From Methanoculleus receptaculi (GTDB lineage: Archaea; Halobacteriota; Methanomicrobia; Methanomicrobiales; Methanoculleaceae), in assembly GCF_033472595.1 (NCBI RefSeq), contig NZ_CP137642.1:1240001-1304000 (forward strand): a stretch of DNA of 64,000 nt. Direction: 5' to 3'. Positions within the stretch are counted from its first letter, which is position 1. Each line of letters begins with the position of its first letter. Below, in pieces: positions 52,185 to 64,000 of the stretch. The notes beneath the pieces were generated by a model. It was not told where the DNA came from. It did not search any database and saw nothing but the letters and a program-made list of their open reading frames with translations. Position numbers and translations under genes: made by a program.

Positions 52185-53456
52185 TTATATCATCAGATAT
52201 GGCTCGGCTTTCATGTACTCCCGGCATACAGTCGTTGCGTAGTGACCGGGCGGGAGGCTGAACCGTAGCCGGACGTCGGTGCCAGAGACCTGTGCCTCCA
52301 CGTTGCTCGACAGGCTTATCGCGCGTAGAGCCCCCGAGAACGCCGTCTCCACAAACCTGGAGGCGCGTTCAAAGTCCGCGGCCTCGATACCGCGCCTCTG
52401 CACCAGGTCGCGCATGATATCGTCCATCGGCCCGTACACTCTCACCGGTTCAGCACCCGGGATGAAGAGGGCTATCCGGCAGCGTCCGCGCCGGATCTGG
52501 ATTCGGGCCGCCTGGTGGTTCCGCGCCGTGACAACATCCTCCCGCCCGTTTTCAAAGAGGAGTCGGTCGCCGATCTCGGGTTCGTTGAGCTGGAGACCGG
52601 CATCTATGCGGGCGGAGAGAGCGTGGTTGAAGAGGCAGGACTGGAACGCGCTCACAAAGAGTGAGAGGAGTTTCGGCGGGAGAACCCGGAGCGCGCCGGC
52701 GTAGTCGCCGGGGTTTGCTGCCAGATGGTTTGCCATCGCCCGCTCGTAGGTCAGCCTTACGGGAAGGTCGGCAAGCGCCGCTCGTGCGTCTCCCGTCTCG
52801 AGAAACCGCGTTCGCGCCTGCTGGACATCCAGGGGCTCCATCGGGTATGCCCGGCCGATGTATGCGGCAACAGCACCCTCATAATCTCCCTTGAGTATCT
52901 TCTCACCGACAATGTGGGTGACCGGCCGGATTACGCCGAACCTCTGCACCCCGTAGTAGTTAGGTACCCCTGCAGAGACCGCCTCCGTGACCGTCTGCAC
53001 CCGTGCCGGAAGATCCTCTATGAGACACTCCCTGATAACGATCTCAAACCGGTTGCCCGCAAGGCTCCCGAGACTGAGCGGGTGTTGTGACCGCCCCACG
53101 ACCTCGAGAGAGATATCCTTGAGGTGCACCCCCTCGACCGCCTCCGGGGGGACGTCGTAGATGGATATGAACTGGGTTGTCACCGCGTTCTTGTCCTTCG
53201 TTCCCGCCCAGGAGATCCGGCGGTGACTGAGACCAAGATGCCTTGCAATCTCCCTGACCGCCCGCTGGAGTTCCCAGCTGGTCTTGGTGAGCCGGCATAT
53301 GAGGTAGGGCCCTTCCTGGTCGGGGATTGGAAGAGGGAGTTCCTCGACGACGAAGTCTGCGGGGGTTGAACGGAGTCGGCCGCCGATCCCCGGGGTCTCC
53401 GAGGCGTAGTAGCGCATCCCGAGATCGCGTTCGAGGGGGTAGGTTGAGGGCATCAT
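52185..53456 (-). CDS. truD: tRNA pseudouridine(13) synthase TruD
   Basis: A 423-residue TruD. The catalytic Asp lies in RRISWAGTKDKNAVTTQFIS. It also has PNYYGVQRFGVIRPVTHIVG, and the C-terminal pseudouridine synthase core follows an inserted TRUD domain. It isomerises U13 in the D arm of tRNA-Glu and others. Its ATG overlaps the stop of the peptidyl-tRNA hydrolase gene by 4 bases, so the two are co-transcribed in a translation-related operon. Confidence 0.96.
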   Translation of the reverse strand: MMPSTYPLERDLGMRYYASETPGIGGRLRSTPADFVVEELPLPIPDQEGPYLICRLTKTSWELQRAVREIARHLGLSHRRISWAGTKDKNAVTTQFISIYDVPPEAVEGVHLKDISLEVVGRSQHPLSLGSLAGNRFEIVIRECLIEDLPARVQTVTEAVSAGVPNYYGVQRFGVIRPVTHIVGEKILKGDYEGAVAAYIGRAYPMEPLDVQQARTRFLETGDARAALADLPVRLTYERAMANHLAANPGDYAGALRVLPPKLLSLFVSAFQSCLFNHALSARIDAGLQLNEPEIGDRLLFENGREDVVTARNHQAARIQIRRGRCRIALFIPGAEPVRVYGPMDDIMRDLVQRRGIEAADFERASRFVETAFSGALRAISLSSNVEAQVSGTDVRLRFSLPPGHYATTVCREYMKAEPYLMI

Positions 53457-53815
53457 AGCAGCGGAAGGTCTCCGGTGATCCTGTCCAGGTCTTCGGAGCG
53501 GGCGGGTCCAAGACCGAGTGCCGTCACCGTTCCAGGGGGGATCTCGGTCATCCCGGCATCCTGGATGATCGCTGCCGGGATGCCCGCCCGCTCGGCAATG
53601 GTCTTGAGTTCAAAGAGGTCGCGCTCAGAGGGCACCTTCAGCACCACTTTCTTCTGCCCCTCATCGAGCCAGGCTTTCTTCGCCGTCTTATCGGCCTTTT
53701 CAAATGCAGTTACGGCGGCGTGGGCGATCTGGGCGCACTTCTTGCCGCAGGTCATCTTGATGTCGGCACGCACAATCAGGCACTGTTTCCACTTGAACTC
53801 CCGTTCCTCAGGCAT
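53453..53815 (-). CDS. pth2: Peptidyl-tRNA hydrolase Pth2
   Basis: A 120-residue archaeal/eukaryotic-type peptidyl-tRNA hydrolase. It has QCLIVRADIKMTCGKKCAQI with AHAA after it, KVVLKVPSERDLFELKTIAE, and the C-terminal AGMTEIPPGTVTALGLGPA. It releases tRNA from stalled peptidyl-tRNA. Length and motifs are standard. A TATA-like atgtatatttg about 30 bases upstream suggests a near leaderless message. Confidence 0.96.
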   Translation of the reverse strand: MPEEREFKWKQCLIVRADIKMTCGKKCAQIAHAAVTAFEKADKTAKKAWLDEGQKKVVLKVPSERDLFELKTIAERAGIPAAIIQDAGMTEIPPGTVTALGLGPARSEDLDRITGDLPLL

Positions 53816-54122
53816 TCCGTAATATCTGGGCTATCATCCGTCAAATATACATCTGTGGGGGCGATACCCGCTCCGGGCCCCAGAGCCGATCCCCTTCAGC
53901 GTGTGTTTTTCAGGATCATCATCCCCCTCATAATGCCAGTTGCGGCAGCATCGCGTTGTGCAGGCAAAGATCCAGTCCGCAATATCACGCTCTGGAGGGG
54001 GAGTATACAAAAATTATGAGAGGAACCGTATTTTACGCCGCCACTCCTTCTACAGGCTTCTGTTATGGCAAATTATAAATAAACTGAAGGCCATAGGGAC
54101 ATCTCGAAAGAGGTGAACAATC
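53816..54122 (+). other. Divergent promoter region
   Basis: About 300 bases between pth2 and the membrane protein gene. It carries a TATA-like element for each: atgtatatttg (minus, near 53845) and attataaataaac (plus, 54070-54083). A gaaagaggtga site precedes the plus-strand ATG. No gene or repeat is seen in the middle. Confidence 0.5.
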
Positions 54123-54704
54123 ATGGTAGACCGTGAAGAATTACTTACTGCATCCCGGCGGGAGATCTATGACAGTGTTCCGAAGATCGTCGTCGGGGTT
54201 GTTGTAGCGTTTCTCATCTGGCTCTTTGGTGTGCTGATCTTCCAGCCGCTTGCAAATATGCTCGGCGATCCGCTCATCTTTGGCCTGGTAGGGCTTGGAA
54301 GCCTGATCTCGGCGATAATCCTGATCGCACTCGTGCTGATCTTTATTGGCATCTTCAAGGAGGTCATTGACGTCACAAACGCACTGGCGGGGTATGCTGC
54401 CGCGGCTTATTCCCGAAAAGAGACATCCGACGAGAAACTGGAGCGTTACCAGCGGGCGTTCCGTGGCATCGCCTACGTGATCCTCGCCGTCATCGCGTTC
54501 CTCTTCCTCCTGCCGTTCATCGCGGGGATCATACCGGTTCTCGCGGGCATAGTGCTTGTCATCCTGGTTATCTGGGCAATCTTTATCCTCTTCCGGAGCG
54601 GAAGGCTTTTCTCCGGGGAGATCGAGCGCTGGGCTGCTGATGCCACCCGAAAGATCGAGTCGCATCGGGAAGAGATGGAGCGGGAAGAGGGCCGCGAAGA
54701 GTAG
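54123..54704 (+). CDS. Four-helix membrane protein of unknown function
   Basis: A 193-residue membrane protein with four hydrophobic segments (about residues 20-40, 50-76, 117-135 and 136-156) and a charged, helical C-terminus with many Glu and Arg. The first part (SVPKIVVGVVVAFLIWLFGV) resembles the hydrophobic repeats of small mechanosensitive-channel-like proteins common in methanogens, but no family is certain. A good ribosome-binding site (gaggtga) precedes the ATG. A two-helix membrane protein follows 4 bases later. Confidence 0.75.
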   Translation: MVDREELLTASRREIYDSVPKIVVGVVVAFLIWLFGVLIFQPLANMLGDPLIFGLVGLGSLISAIILIALVLIFIGIFKEVIDVTNALAGYAAAAYSRKETSDEKLERYQRAFRGIAYVILAVIAFLFLLPFIAGIIPVLAGIVLVILVIWAIFILFRSGRLFSGEIERWAADATRKIESHREEMEREEGREE

Positions 54705-54708
54705 GCCT

Positions 54709-54933
54709 ATGAACAGGATCTCAATCTACCTCATTTTTGTGGCTATATGGGTGGCTGCCTCCGCTGCAGTTGCCGCGTTTCCGGAAATCCTTGCGCCTGT
54801 TGCCGTGGCGCTCAATGCCCCCCTGCAGGAAACGATTGCAGTCTTCCTCTCCTTGATGCTCGTGCTGACCATCATCTTCCTTCTGCTCATAGGCCTGGAA
54901 GCCGGGCGGGCGGTGACAGAACATCTCCGGTAG
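54709..54933 (+). CDS. Small two-helix membrane protein
   Basis: A 74-residue protein from the ATG at 54709. Hydrophobic helices are ISIYLIFVAIWVAASAAVAA near the N-terminus and IAVFLSLMLVLTIIFLLLIG later, with a short charged end. No family recognised. The close spacing to the gene before it suggests the two act together. Longer frames extending upstream are shadows of that gene. Confidence 0.65.
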   Translation: MNRISIYLIFVAIWVAASAAVAAFPEILAPVAVALNAPLQETIAVFLSLMLVLTIIFLLLIGLEAGRAVTEHLR

Positions 54934-55116
54934 TCACCTCTTTTGGTGCATCCTTTCTGTTATCGTGACGAAGTCGCGAGGATGCCGCATACGGCTCGTG
55001 CTCTGGAGAGAGTGCATACATTTTCCTCGCCGCAACCCCCTGCTGCAATTTGCCTGAACGGAGGAACCGATGGTTCCGGTCTCGGGCGGCTTAAAGCCCT
55101 GGAACACCTTCAGGAC

Positions 55117-55148
55117 CAATAAATTTGAAAACTCTGCAGAGAGAGTTT
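55117..55148 (+). promoter_or_regulatory. Putative promoter and inverted repeat before the reductase gene
   Basis: The TATA-like ccaataaattt is followed by aaactct-gcagag-agagttt (55129-55148), a perfect 7-base inverted repeat with 6-base spacer placed near the expected start of transcription. The leader to the ATG at 55178 would be about 30 bases. Confidence 0.35.
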
Positions 55149-55177
55149 ATTGCTGTGAGATGTTACCTCTCTGAAGA

Positions 55178-56368
55178 ATGGCCATGGAGCAGAACACCCC
55201 TTTGAGGCGTGATAGACTGACGTGGGATGTTATCGTTGTGGGTGCAGGGCCCGCCGGGAGCGCTGCAGCACGGGCCTGTGCTGAGGAAGGGCTCTCGACG
55301 CTCTGCATCGAGGAGCACGGGACAATTGGCCATCCCGTTCAGTGCGCCGGGCTCCTTTCCACCTCTGCGTTTGCGGAGTGCGGTGTATCGAGACGCTCCA
55401 TCTTAAACGAGGTGAGCGGCGCCCGAATGTTCTCTGGCCTCGGCGGGGAACTCCTCTTTGATGCAGGTGTCACAAAGGCCTTTGTCGTTGATCGCGGTCT
55501 GCTCGACCGCGGGATGGCCGAAAAAGCGGCGGACGCCGGGGCGGAGTTCCGGTTGAAGACCAGCGCGGCCGGTATCCGGGGCACCGCTCTCCTGACCCGC
55601 GGCGTTCGCGGTCGCGAGGAGGTCTCGTACCGTCTCCTGATCGCCGCCGACGGCCCGCGGAGTTCCATCGCTCGAATGCTCGGGTTCCAGCGGCCGCAGG
55701 TCTACCTTGCCGGGATCCAGGCCGAAGTCCCCTGCTCCATCAACCCGCGTTGCGTTGAGTTGCACCCCAATGCCTCGCCAGAGTTCTTCGGATGGACGAT
55801 CCCGGTCTCACCGAACCGGGCCAGGGTCGGTCTATGTGCCAGGGAGCATGCAAAAGAATATTTTGACAGTTTCATCGCCAGGTACGGGGGGAGCGTGCTC
55901 CACCTTGTGACCGGGGTCATCCCCCTCGGCGTCATGCCGCAGACCTGCGGTCACCGGACACTCATCGTCGGCGACGCGGCCGGGTTTGCTAAACCCACCT
56001 CCGGCGGCGGGGTCTACACTGGCGTTCGTTCCGCAAAGCACGCGGCTGCCGTTGCGGCGGCATGCTGCTCGGCGGGGGCGTTTGATGACGAGCATCTCCG
56101 TGAGTATGAGCGCCGATGGAGGGAAGATTTCGGGAGGGAACTCGATATAGGGATGAAAGCGCTCAGGCTGCGCCAGCGTATGACGCCCGAAGAGATCGAT
56201 CGCCTATGCCGTGCTCTCGACAACCCGGACGTCATCAGGACGATCGTGGAGCACGGCGACATCGACCGGCCGGGCAGCCTGCTTCGCAAACTTGCCTTAA
56301 AACCGGCAGTGGTCAGGGCTATGGGTATACTTTTCGCATCGGAAGTACGCCGGATTATTACCGGTTGA
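55178..56368 (+). CDS. Geranylgeranyl reductase-family flavoprotein
   Basis: A 396-residue FAD enzyme with VIVVGAGPAGSAAARACAEE and the family signature HPVQCAGLLSTSAF. It also has LLIAADGPRSSIARMLGF and the second FAD loop LIVGDAAGFAKPTSGGGVYT. Members hydrogenate the geranylgeranyl chains of archaeal membrane lipids or of isoprenoid quinone-like molecules. Which double bonds it reduces cannot be told. The C-terminal third is helical and divergent, as usual in the family. Confidence 0.9.
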   Translation: MAMEQNTPLRRDRLTWDVIVVGAGPAGSAAARACAEEGLSTLCIEEHGTIGHPVQCAGLLSTSAFAECGVSRRSILNEVSGARMFSGLGGELLFDAGVTKAFVVDRGLLDRGMAEKAADAGAEFRLKTSAAGIRGTALLTRGVRGREEVSYRLLIAADGPRSSIARMLGFQRPQVYLAGIQAEVPCSINPRCVELHPNASPEFFGWTIPVSPNRARVGLCAREHAKEYFDSFIARYGGSVLHLVTGVIPLGVMPQTCGHRTLIVGDAAGFAKPTSGGGVYTGVRSAKHAAAVAAACCSAGAFDDEHLREYERRWREDFGRELDIGMKALRLRQRMTPEEIDRLCRALDNPDVIRTIVEHGDIDRPGSLLRKLALKPAVVRAMGILFASEVRRIITG

Positions 56369-56381
56369 GGTAACCATATTG

Positions 56382-56404
56382 TTTAGTAATACATTTATAC
56401 TAAA
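56382..56404 (+). promoter_or_regulatory. Inverted repeat over the TATA box of the ECF transporter operon
   Basis: The sequence tttagta-atacattta-tactaaa is a perfect 7-base inverted repeat with a 9-base centre. The centre itself is the TATA-like catttatac, so a protein bound here would block the promoter. The size and form resemble operators of metal-responsive repressors such as the DtxR family; the regulator is not in this window. Confidence 0.55.
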
Positions 56405-56416
56405 AAGTGCTACAAT

Positions 56417-56429
56417 CGCATCAGATGCG
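56417..56429 (+). promoter_or_regulatory. Second inverted repeat just before cbiM
   Basis: The sequence cgcatc-a-gatgcg is a perfect 6-base inverted repeat ending 2 bases before the ATG at 56432, near the predicted transcription start. It may be a second operator half or a hairpin over the start codon. Confidence 0.4.
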
Positions 56430-56431
56430 TT

Positions 56432-57070
56432 ATGCATATCCCTGATGCTTTCATACCTATTGGGCAGGCCCTGATCTACTGGGTAATAGCCCTGATCTTT
56501 GTTGCCCTCGCTCTCCGCTGGGCGCGGCGGTCGATGGGAGAGGAGAAGGTGCCACTCGTCGCCGTGCTCGCCGCCGGCATCTTTGCCATCCAGGCATTGA
56601 ACGTCCCCATCCCCGGCGGGACGAGCGGGCATATGGTCGGTGCGGCACTTGCGGCAATCGTCCTCGGGTCGCCGTATGCGGGTGTCTTCGTCCTGACACT
56701 GGTACTCCTGGTTCAGGGGGTCATCTTCGGCGACGGCGGTATCACCGTGATGGGTGCGAACATCATCAACATGGGCGTGATCGGCGGGTTCATCGGCTAC
56801 TACGGTTACACCGCGGTCAGGAGGCTGATCTCGAACGCCTACGCTGCAGCATTCATCGCAGGCTGGGCGTCGCTCTTTATCTCTGCAATCCTCTGTGTGG
56901 TTGAACTTGCAATCGCCGGCACGTTCCCTCTCACAGTCGGGCTTACCATGATGGGCGCCTACCACGCCATCATCGGTCTCGTCGAAGGGGGCATCACCGC
57001 GATAGCGCTCTACCTGATAGCGTCGGCGCGACCGGACATCCTTGAACACCCTCTGGGGGTGGGCACGTAA
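56432..57070 (+). CDS. cbiM: ECF metal transporter substrate-binding subunit CbiM
   Basis: A 212-residue membrane protein starting [20 protein letters not shown]. The N-terminal Met-His-Ile-Pro-Asp is the metal-binding start of CbiM/NikM proteins, and [18 protein letters not shown] is the conserved second signature. It binds Co2+ or Ni2+ and hands it to the energising ATPase complex. Which metal is used cannot be told here. The stop overlaps the ATG of the next gene. Confidence 0.93.
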   Translation: MHIPDAFIPIGQALIYWVIALIFVALALRWARRSMGEEKVPLVAVLAAGIFAIQALNVPIPGGTSGHMVGAALAAIVLGSPYAGVFVLTLVLLVQGVIFGDGGITVMGANIINMGVIGGFIGYYGYTAVRRLISNAYAAAFIAGWASLFISAILCVVELAIAGTFPLTVGLTMMGAYHAIIGLVEGGITAIALYLIASARPDILEHPLGVGT

Positions 57071-57420
57071 TGGAGGCAAAACGGTTTGTCATAATCGGCA
57101 TCGCGGTCACTCTGGTGATCGCAATCGCTGCGCCCTTCCTCGCGTCGAGCAACCCCGATGGGCTTGAGAGCGCGTTCTTCAGCATATACGGTGCGAAGCC
57201 CTTCATGGGCAGCGACCTTGACGAAGAGGCTGCCGCCGCTGCAGAGGAAGAGGTGGTGGCGGTGACAGGAAACGACTTCTCGCATCAACCCCTGATGCCG
57301 GATTACAGCATACCCGGGATGGATAAGGCGGGGGAGGTGCTTGCGATCGTGATCGGGACGCTGCTCATGCTTGGGCTGGTGTTTGCGGTTGCGAAGGTCT
57401 CTGCCCGGCCAGACAATTAG
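57070..57420 (+). CDS. PDGLE-domain subunit of the metal transporter (CbiN-like)
   Basis: A 116-residue protein with an N-terminal hydrophobic segment (FVIIGIAVTLVIAIAAPFLA), the NPDGLESAFFSIYG signature of the PDGLE family, an extracytoplasmic loop and a second membrane helix (VLAIVIGTLLMLGLVFAVAK). PDGLE proteins are auxiliary components of CbiM/NikM transporters, like CbiN. The TAATG overlap with cbiM supports translational coupling. Confidence 0.88.
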   Translation: MEAKRFVIIGIAVTLVIAIAAPFLASSNPDGLESAFFSIYGAKPFMGSDLDEEAAAAAEEEVVAVTGNDFSHQPLMPDYSIPGMDKAGEVLAIVIGTLLMLGLVFAVAKVSARPDN

Positions 57421-57451
57421 ATACCTCAAAAACTCCCAACCTTTTGTTGCT

Positions 57452-58285
57452 ATGCACCTGATCGAGACACGTGAACTCACCCACGTCTACCGCGGCAGCA
57501 TCCGCGCCCTGGAGAGCGTGAACTTTATTGCAGAGCGAAAGGCGCGAATCGCTGTCATCGGGCCAAACGGTGCCGGGAAGAGCACGCTCTTCAAGCACTT
57601 TAACGGCATCCTCAAACCAACCTCCGGCGGGGTGCTGGTCCGGGGTGAGCCCATCACAAAGGAGAATCTCCGTGAGGTGCGCAAGTTTGTCGGGATCGTC
57701 TTCCAGAACCCGGACGACCAGATCATATCCCCCACCGTGGAGCAGGACATAGCCTTCGGCCCGATCAACCTTGGTCTCGATGAGGAGACGGTTGCTCACC
57801 GTGTCGAGGAGGCACTGCGTCTGCTCGGGATCGAGGACCTCCGCGAGCGCGCGCCGCACCACCTCTCCGGCGGCGAGAAGAAACGTGTCGCCATAGCCGG
57901 CATCCTGGCGATGGAGCCGCAGGTGCTGGTGCTCGACGAACCGACCGCGGGGCTTGACCCCCAGGGTGTCGAAGACCTTGTGACGTTTATCAACCGGCTG
58001 CCCGAGGATTACGGTATGACCGTGATCTTCTCGACCCACCATCTCGACCTGGTGGCGGAGATGGCGGACTTCATCTATGTGATGGATCGGGGAAAGGTCA
58101 TGGGTTCCGGGACGGTGGAGGAGGTCTTTGCCAGACCGGAACTCCTCACCCGGGCAAAACTCGATGTGCCGCCCATACCGAGGCTGATCCGGTCGCTCCA
58201 GGAGAACGGTGTGGAGATCGAGATGGCCTACACCTACAGGGATGCCGAGAAGGCGTTCCTTGATGCATACATGCGAGAGAGATGA
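57452..58285 (+). CDS. cbiO: ECF transporter ATPase CbiO
   Basis: A 277-residue ABC ATPase from the ATG at 57452. It has Walker A IGPNGAGKST, Q-loop IVFQNPDDQI, signature LSGGEKKRVAIAGILA, Walker B VLVLDEPTAGLDP and H-loop FSTHHLD. NPDDQI is typical of ECF ATPases. It powers uptake of metal by CbiM and CbiQ at the inner face of the membrane. The longer frame upstream of 57452 overlaps the previous gene and is not used. The stop overlaps the start of cbiQ by 4 bases. Confidence 0.95.
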   Translation: MHLIETRELTHVYRGSIRALESVNFIAERKARIAVIGPNGAGKSTLFKHFNGILKPTSGGVLVRGEPITKENLREVRKFVGIVFQNPDDQIISPTVEQDIAFGPINLGLDEETVAHRVEEALRLLGIEDLRERAPHHLSGGEKKRVAIAGILAMEPQVLVLDEPTAGLDPQGVEDLVTFINRLPEDYGMTVIFSTHHLDLVAEMADFIYVMDRGKVMGSGTVEEVFARPELLTRAKLDVPPIPRLIRSLQENGVEIEMAYTYRDAEKAFLDAYMRER

Positions 58286-59097
58286 TCGACGATCTGTACT
58301 CCATCGAGAGGTCCGCTTACGGAAAAAGCGTCATCCACCGACTGGATGCAAGGATAAAACTCCTATTGGCCCTTGCTGCCATCGTGGCCATCGTGGCGCT
58401 GCCGTACTCTACGAAGGTCTACACCCTGGGTGCCGCTTTCCTGGCTCTCTTTCTCCTTCTCTGGGCGGCATCACGCCTCTCTCCGCTGGTCTACCTCCGG
58501 AGGCTTGCTCTCCTCATGCCGTTCGGGATATTCCTGGTGGGGTTCCAGGCCTTTCTAAAGAACCCCTATTACGATGCGTTTCATACGGTTGCAACCCTGC
58601 CATTCGGGCTCGAGATCTACGCGGAGTCGCTGGAGTTTGCGTCGATCCTGTTCGTGAAGTTCATCGTCAGCATATCGTTCATCATCCTGCTCTCATCGAC
58701 AACCAGGATGCAGGATATGATCGAGGCGGCAGGGAGGCTCGGTCTGCCGCGAGAGTTCACCCTCACACTCGGGATGATGGTCCGCTACATCTTTGTCTTT
58801 GCCGAGATGTTCGGGAGGATACGGACGGCGATGTCGACCAGGTGTTTTGATCCCATGGACCGCCGCCTCCCGTACCGCTACAGGCTGCACCAGGTCGGCT
58901 ACACCGTGGGAACGATGTTTATACGTTCATACGAGCAGGGGGAGCGCACCTATACAAGTATGCTCTGCCGGGGCTACGGGGGAAAGGCCGGCCTCTATAT
59001 ACGCAAAAAAACCCTCAATACCGGGGAAATGGTCTTTGCAGCCGCCACACTTGGTTTTATCGTGCTATCAACAGTGATGATCTACCTGCACCCATAG
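58282..59097 (+). CDS. cbiQ: ECF transporter transmembrane subunit CbiQ
   Basis: A 271-residue membrane protein with about five helices. It starts MIDDLYSIERSAYGKSVIHR, then LDARIKLLLALAAIVAIVAL, and carries the coupling motif EAAGRLGLPREFTLTLGMMV with MLCRGYGGK near the C-terminus. CbiQ is the T component linking two ATPases to CbiM. It is the last gene of the cbiM-PDGLE-cbiO-cbiQ operon. Confidence 0.94.
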   Translation: MIDDLYSIERSAYGKSVIHRLDARIKLLLALAAIVAIVALPYSTKVYTLGAAFLALFLLLWAASRLSPLVYLRRLALLMPFGIFLVGFQAFLKNPYYDAFHTVATLPFGLEIYAESLEFASILFVKFIVSISFIILLSSTTRMQDMIEAAGRLGLPREFTLTLGMMVRYIFVFAEMFGRIRTAMSTRCFDPMDRRLPYRYRLHQVGYTVGTMFIRSYEQGERTYTSMLCRGYGGKAGLYIRKKTLNTGEMVFAAATLGFIVLSTVMIYLHP

Positions 59098-59266
59098 AGT
59101 GCCGCTGGTGGCGCCCATCTCTTCCAGCGGCGGATTGCGTGGAGGCTGCACCTAAATTCTGCCCTGGAACCGCCAATCCGGGGGTCTGGCTGGCGGGGGA
59201 GAAACAGTGGCCGGGGAGATGAACTGATGGCCATTCAGCGGCAGCCTGGAGCGTGATCCCTGGCGC

Positions 59267-63783
<4,517 letters not shown>

Positions 63784-64000
63784 ACCCCGGTTTGATAAAC
63801 CCCTCCATTGATAGATCCGGGGTGGCGGCATCGCCGTGCATCACCACGCTCATCCGGATCCAGGGCGGCGGGGGTGTTTCCCCCTCCATACAGTTCACAG
63901 CAGAGAACCACTCTGCCGTCAGCGTGAACACCCTCACCGGAAACCAGTTCCTGCTCCCCTGGCCCTCTATATGGGGCTATCGCCAGAGACTCCCCCGCCC
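63784..64000 (+). repeat. Dispersed GC-rich repeat, copy 5, cut by the window edge
   Basis: It opens with ccccggtttgataaacccct, the reverse complement of the terminal motif at 35.7 and 45.9 kb. Next come cccctccatacagttcacag and ctctgccgtcagcgtgaaca, closely matching 4869-4915. The orientation is that of the 4.5 kb copies. It continues beyond the window. Confidence 0.78.

Noticed and set aside
56369-56431. Cobalamin riboswitch before the cbiM operon
   Set aside because: The gap is only 63 bases, far too short for the aptamer, and lacks a B12 box.

Overview
The window is archaeal and almost certainly from a hydrogenotrophic methanogen of the order Methanomicrobiales, most likely Methanoculleus. 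The evidence is protein content rather than rRNA: a methanogenesis marker radical SAM enzyme that modifies methyl-coenzyme M reductase (Mmp10), F420-type formate dehydrogenase FdhAB, a Fae-Hps fusion, form III RuBisCO, archaeal FBP aldolase/phosphatase, archaeal Cdc48, TruD and Pth2, bacterial-type gyrase, an intron-containing tRNA-Trp, GC-rich coding sequence and A/T-rich archaeal TATA boxes. Several genes appear to be leaderless.

Layout. 1-6.7 kb (minus strand): partial FBP aldolase/phosphatase, Hsp20-like protein, Cdc48, 5-formyl-THF cyclo-ligase, a tandem pair of dispersed repeats, a carboxymuconolactone decarboxylase-like protein and ThiC. 6.9-14.3 kb (plus): radical SAM activase, UPF0200 kinase, sugar-phosphate isomerase-like protein, RNase Z, an MgtE-like transporter with a PhoU/RCK_C partner, and a RecJ-like DHH protein. 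14.5-19.8 kb (plus): FAD oxidoreductase and two glycosyltransferases, a hotdog thioesterase, a DUF2148 protein and a GHMP kinase-type enzyme. 19.8-23.7 kb: a PH-domain membrane pair, a two-META-domain lipoprotein and an NTF2-like protein.

23.7-34.5 kb is a formate dehydrogenase locus. fdhAB and fdhD lie on the plus strand. Divergent or convergent to them are moeA with a PBP-like tail, a TrmO-FmdE fusion, a stand-alone FmdE-like protein, and a PP-loop (PAPS-reductase-like)/cysteine desulfurase fusion. Together these could cover molybdopterin insertion and sulfuration of FdhA.

34.6-45.4 kb: small hypothetical gene, second repeat copy, phosphate transporter pair, Nth, tRNA-Pro, fae-hps, a possible ncRNA, tRNA-Trp with a box C/D RNA in its intron, acyl-CoA synthetase, and a decayed patch. 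In that patch a 4Fe-4S protein gene is split by an IS605-type element, followed by a comE-like pseudogene, tRNA-Thr and a DUF504 gene. 45.4-53.8 kb: third repeat copy, mmp10, a GATase-like protein and Dph6, tRNA-Leu, form III RuBisCO, a DUF5591 protein, truD and pth2. 54-64 kb: membrane proteins, a geranylgeranyl reductase-family protein, an ECF metal transporter operon (cbiM-PDGLE-cbiO-cbiQ), gyrA/gyrB and a fourth repeat copy running off the end.

FBP aldolase/phosphatase, Hps and RuBisCO are three enzymes of the reductive hexulose-phosphate route proposed for Methanomicrobiales, so the window holds parts of central carbon metabolism as well as formate oxidation and its cofactor maturation. 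No CRISPR array, rRNA or prophage was seen.
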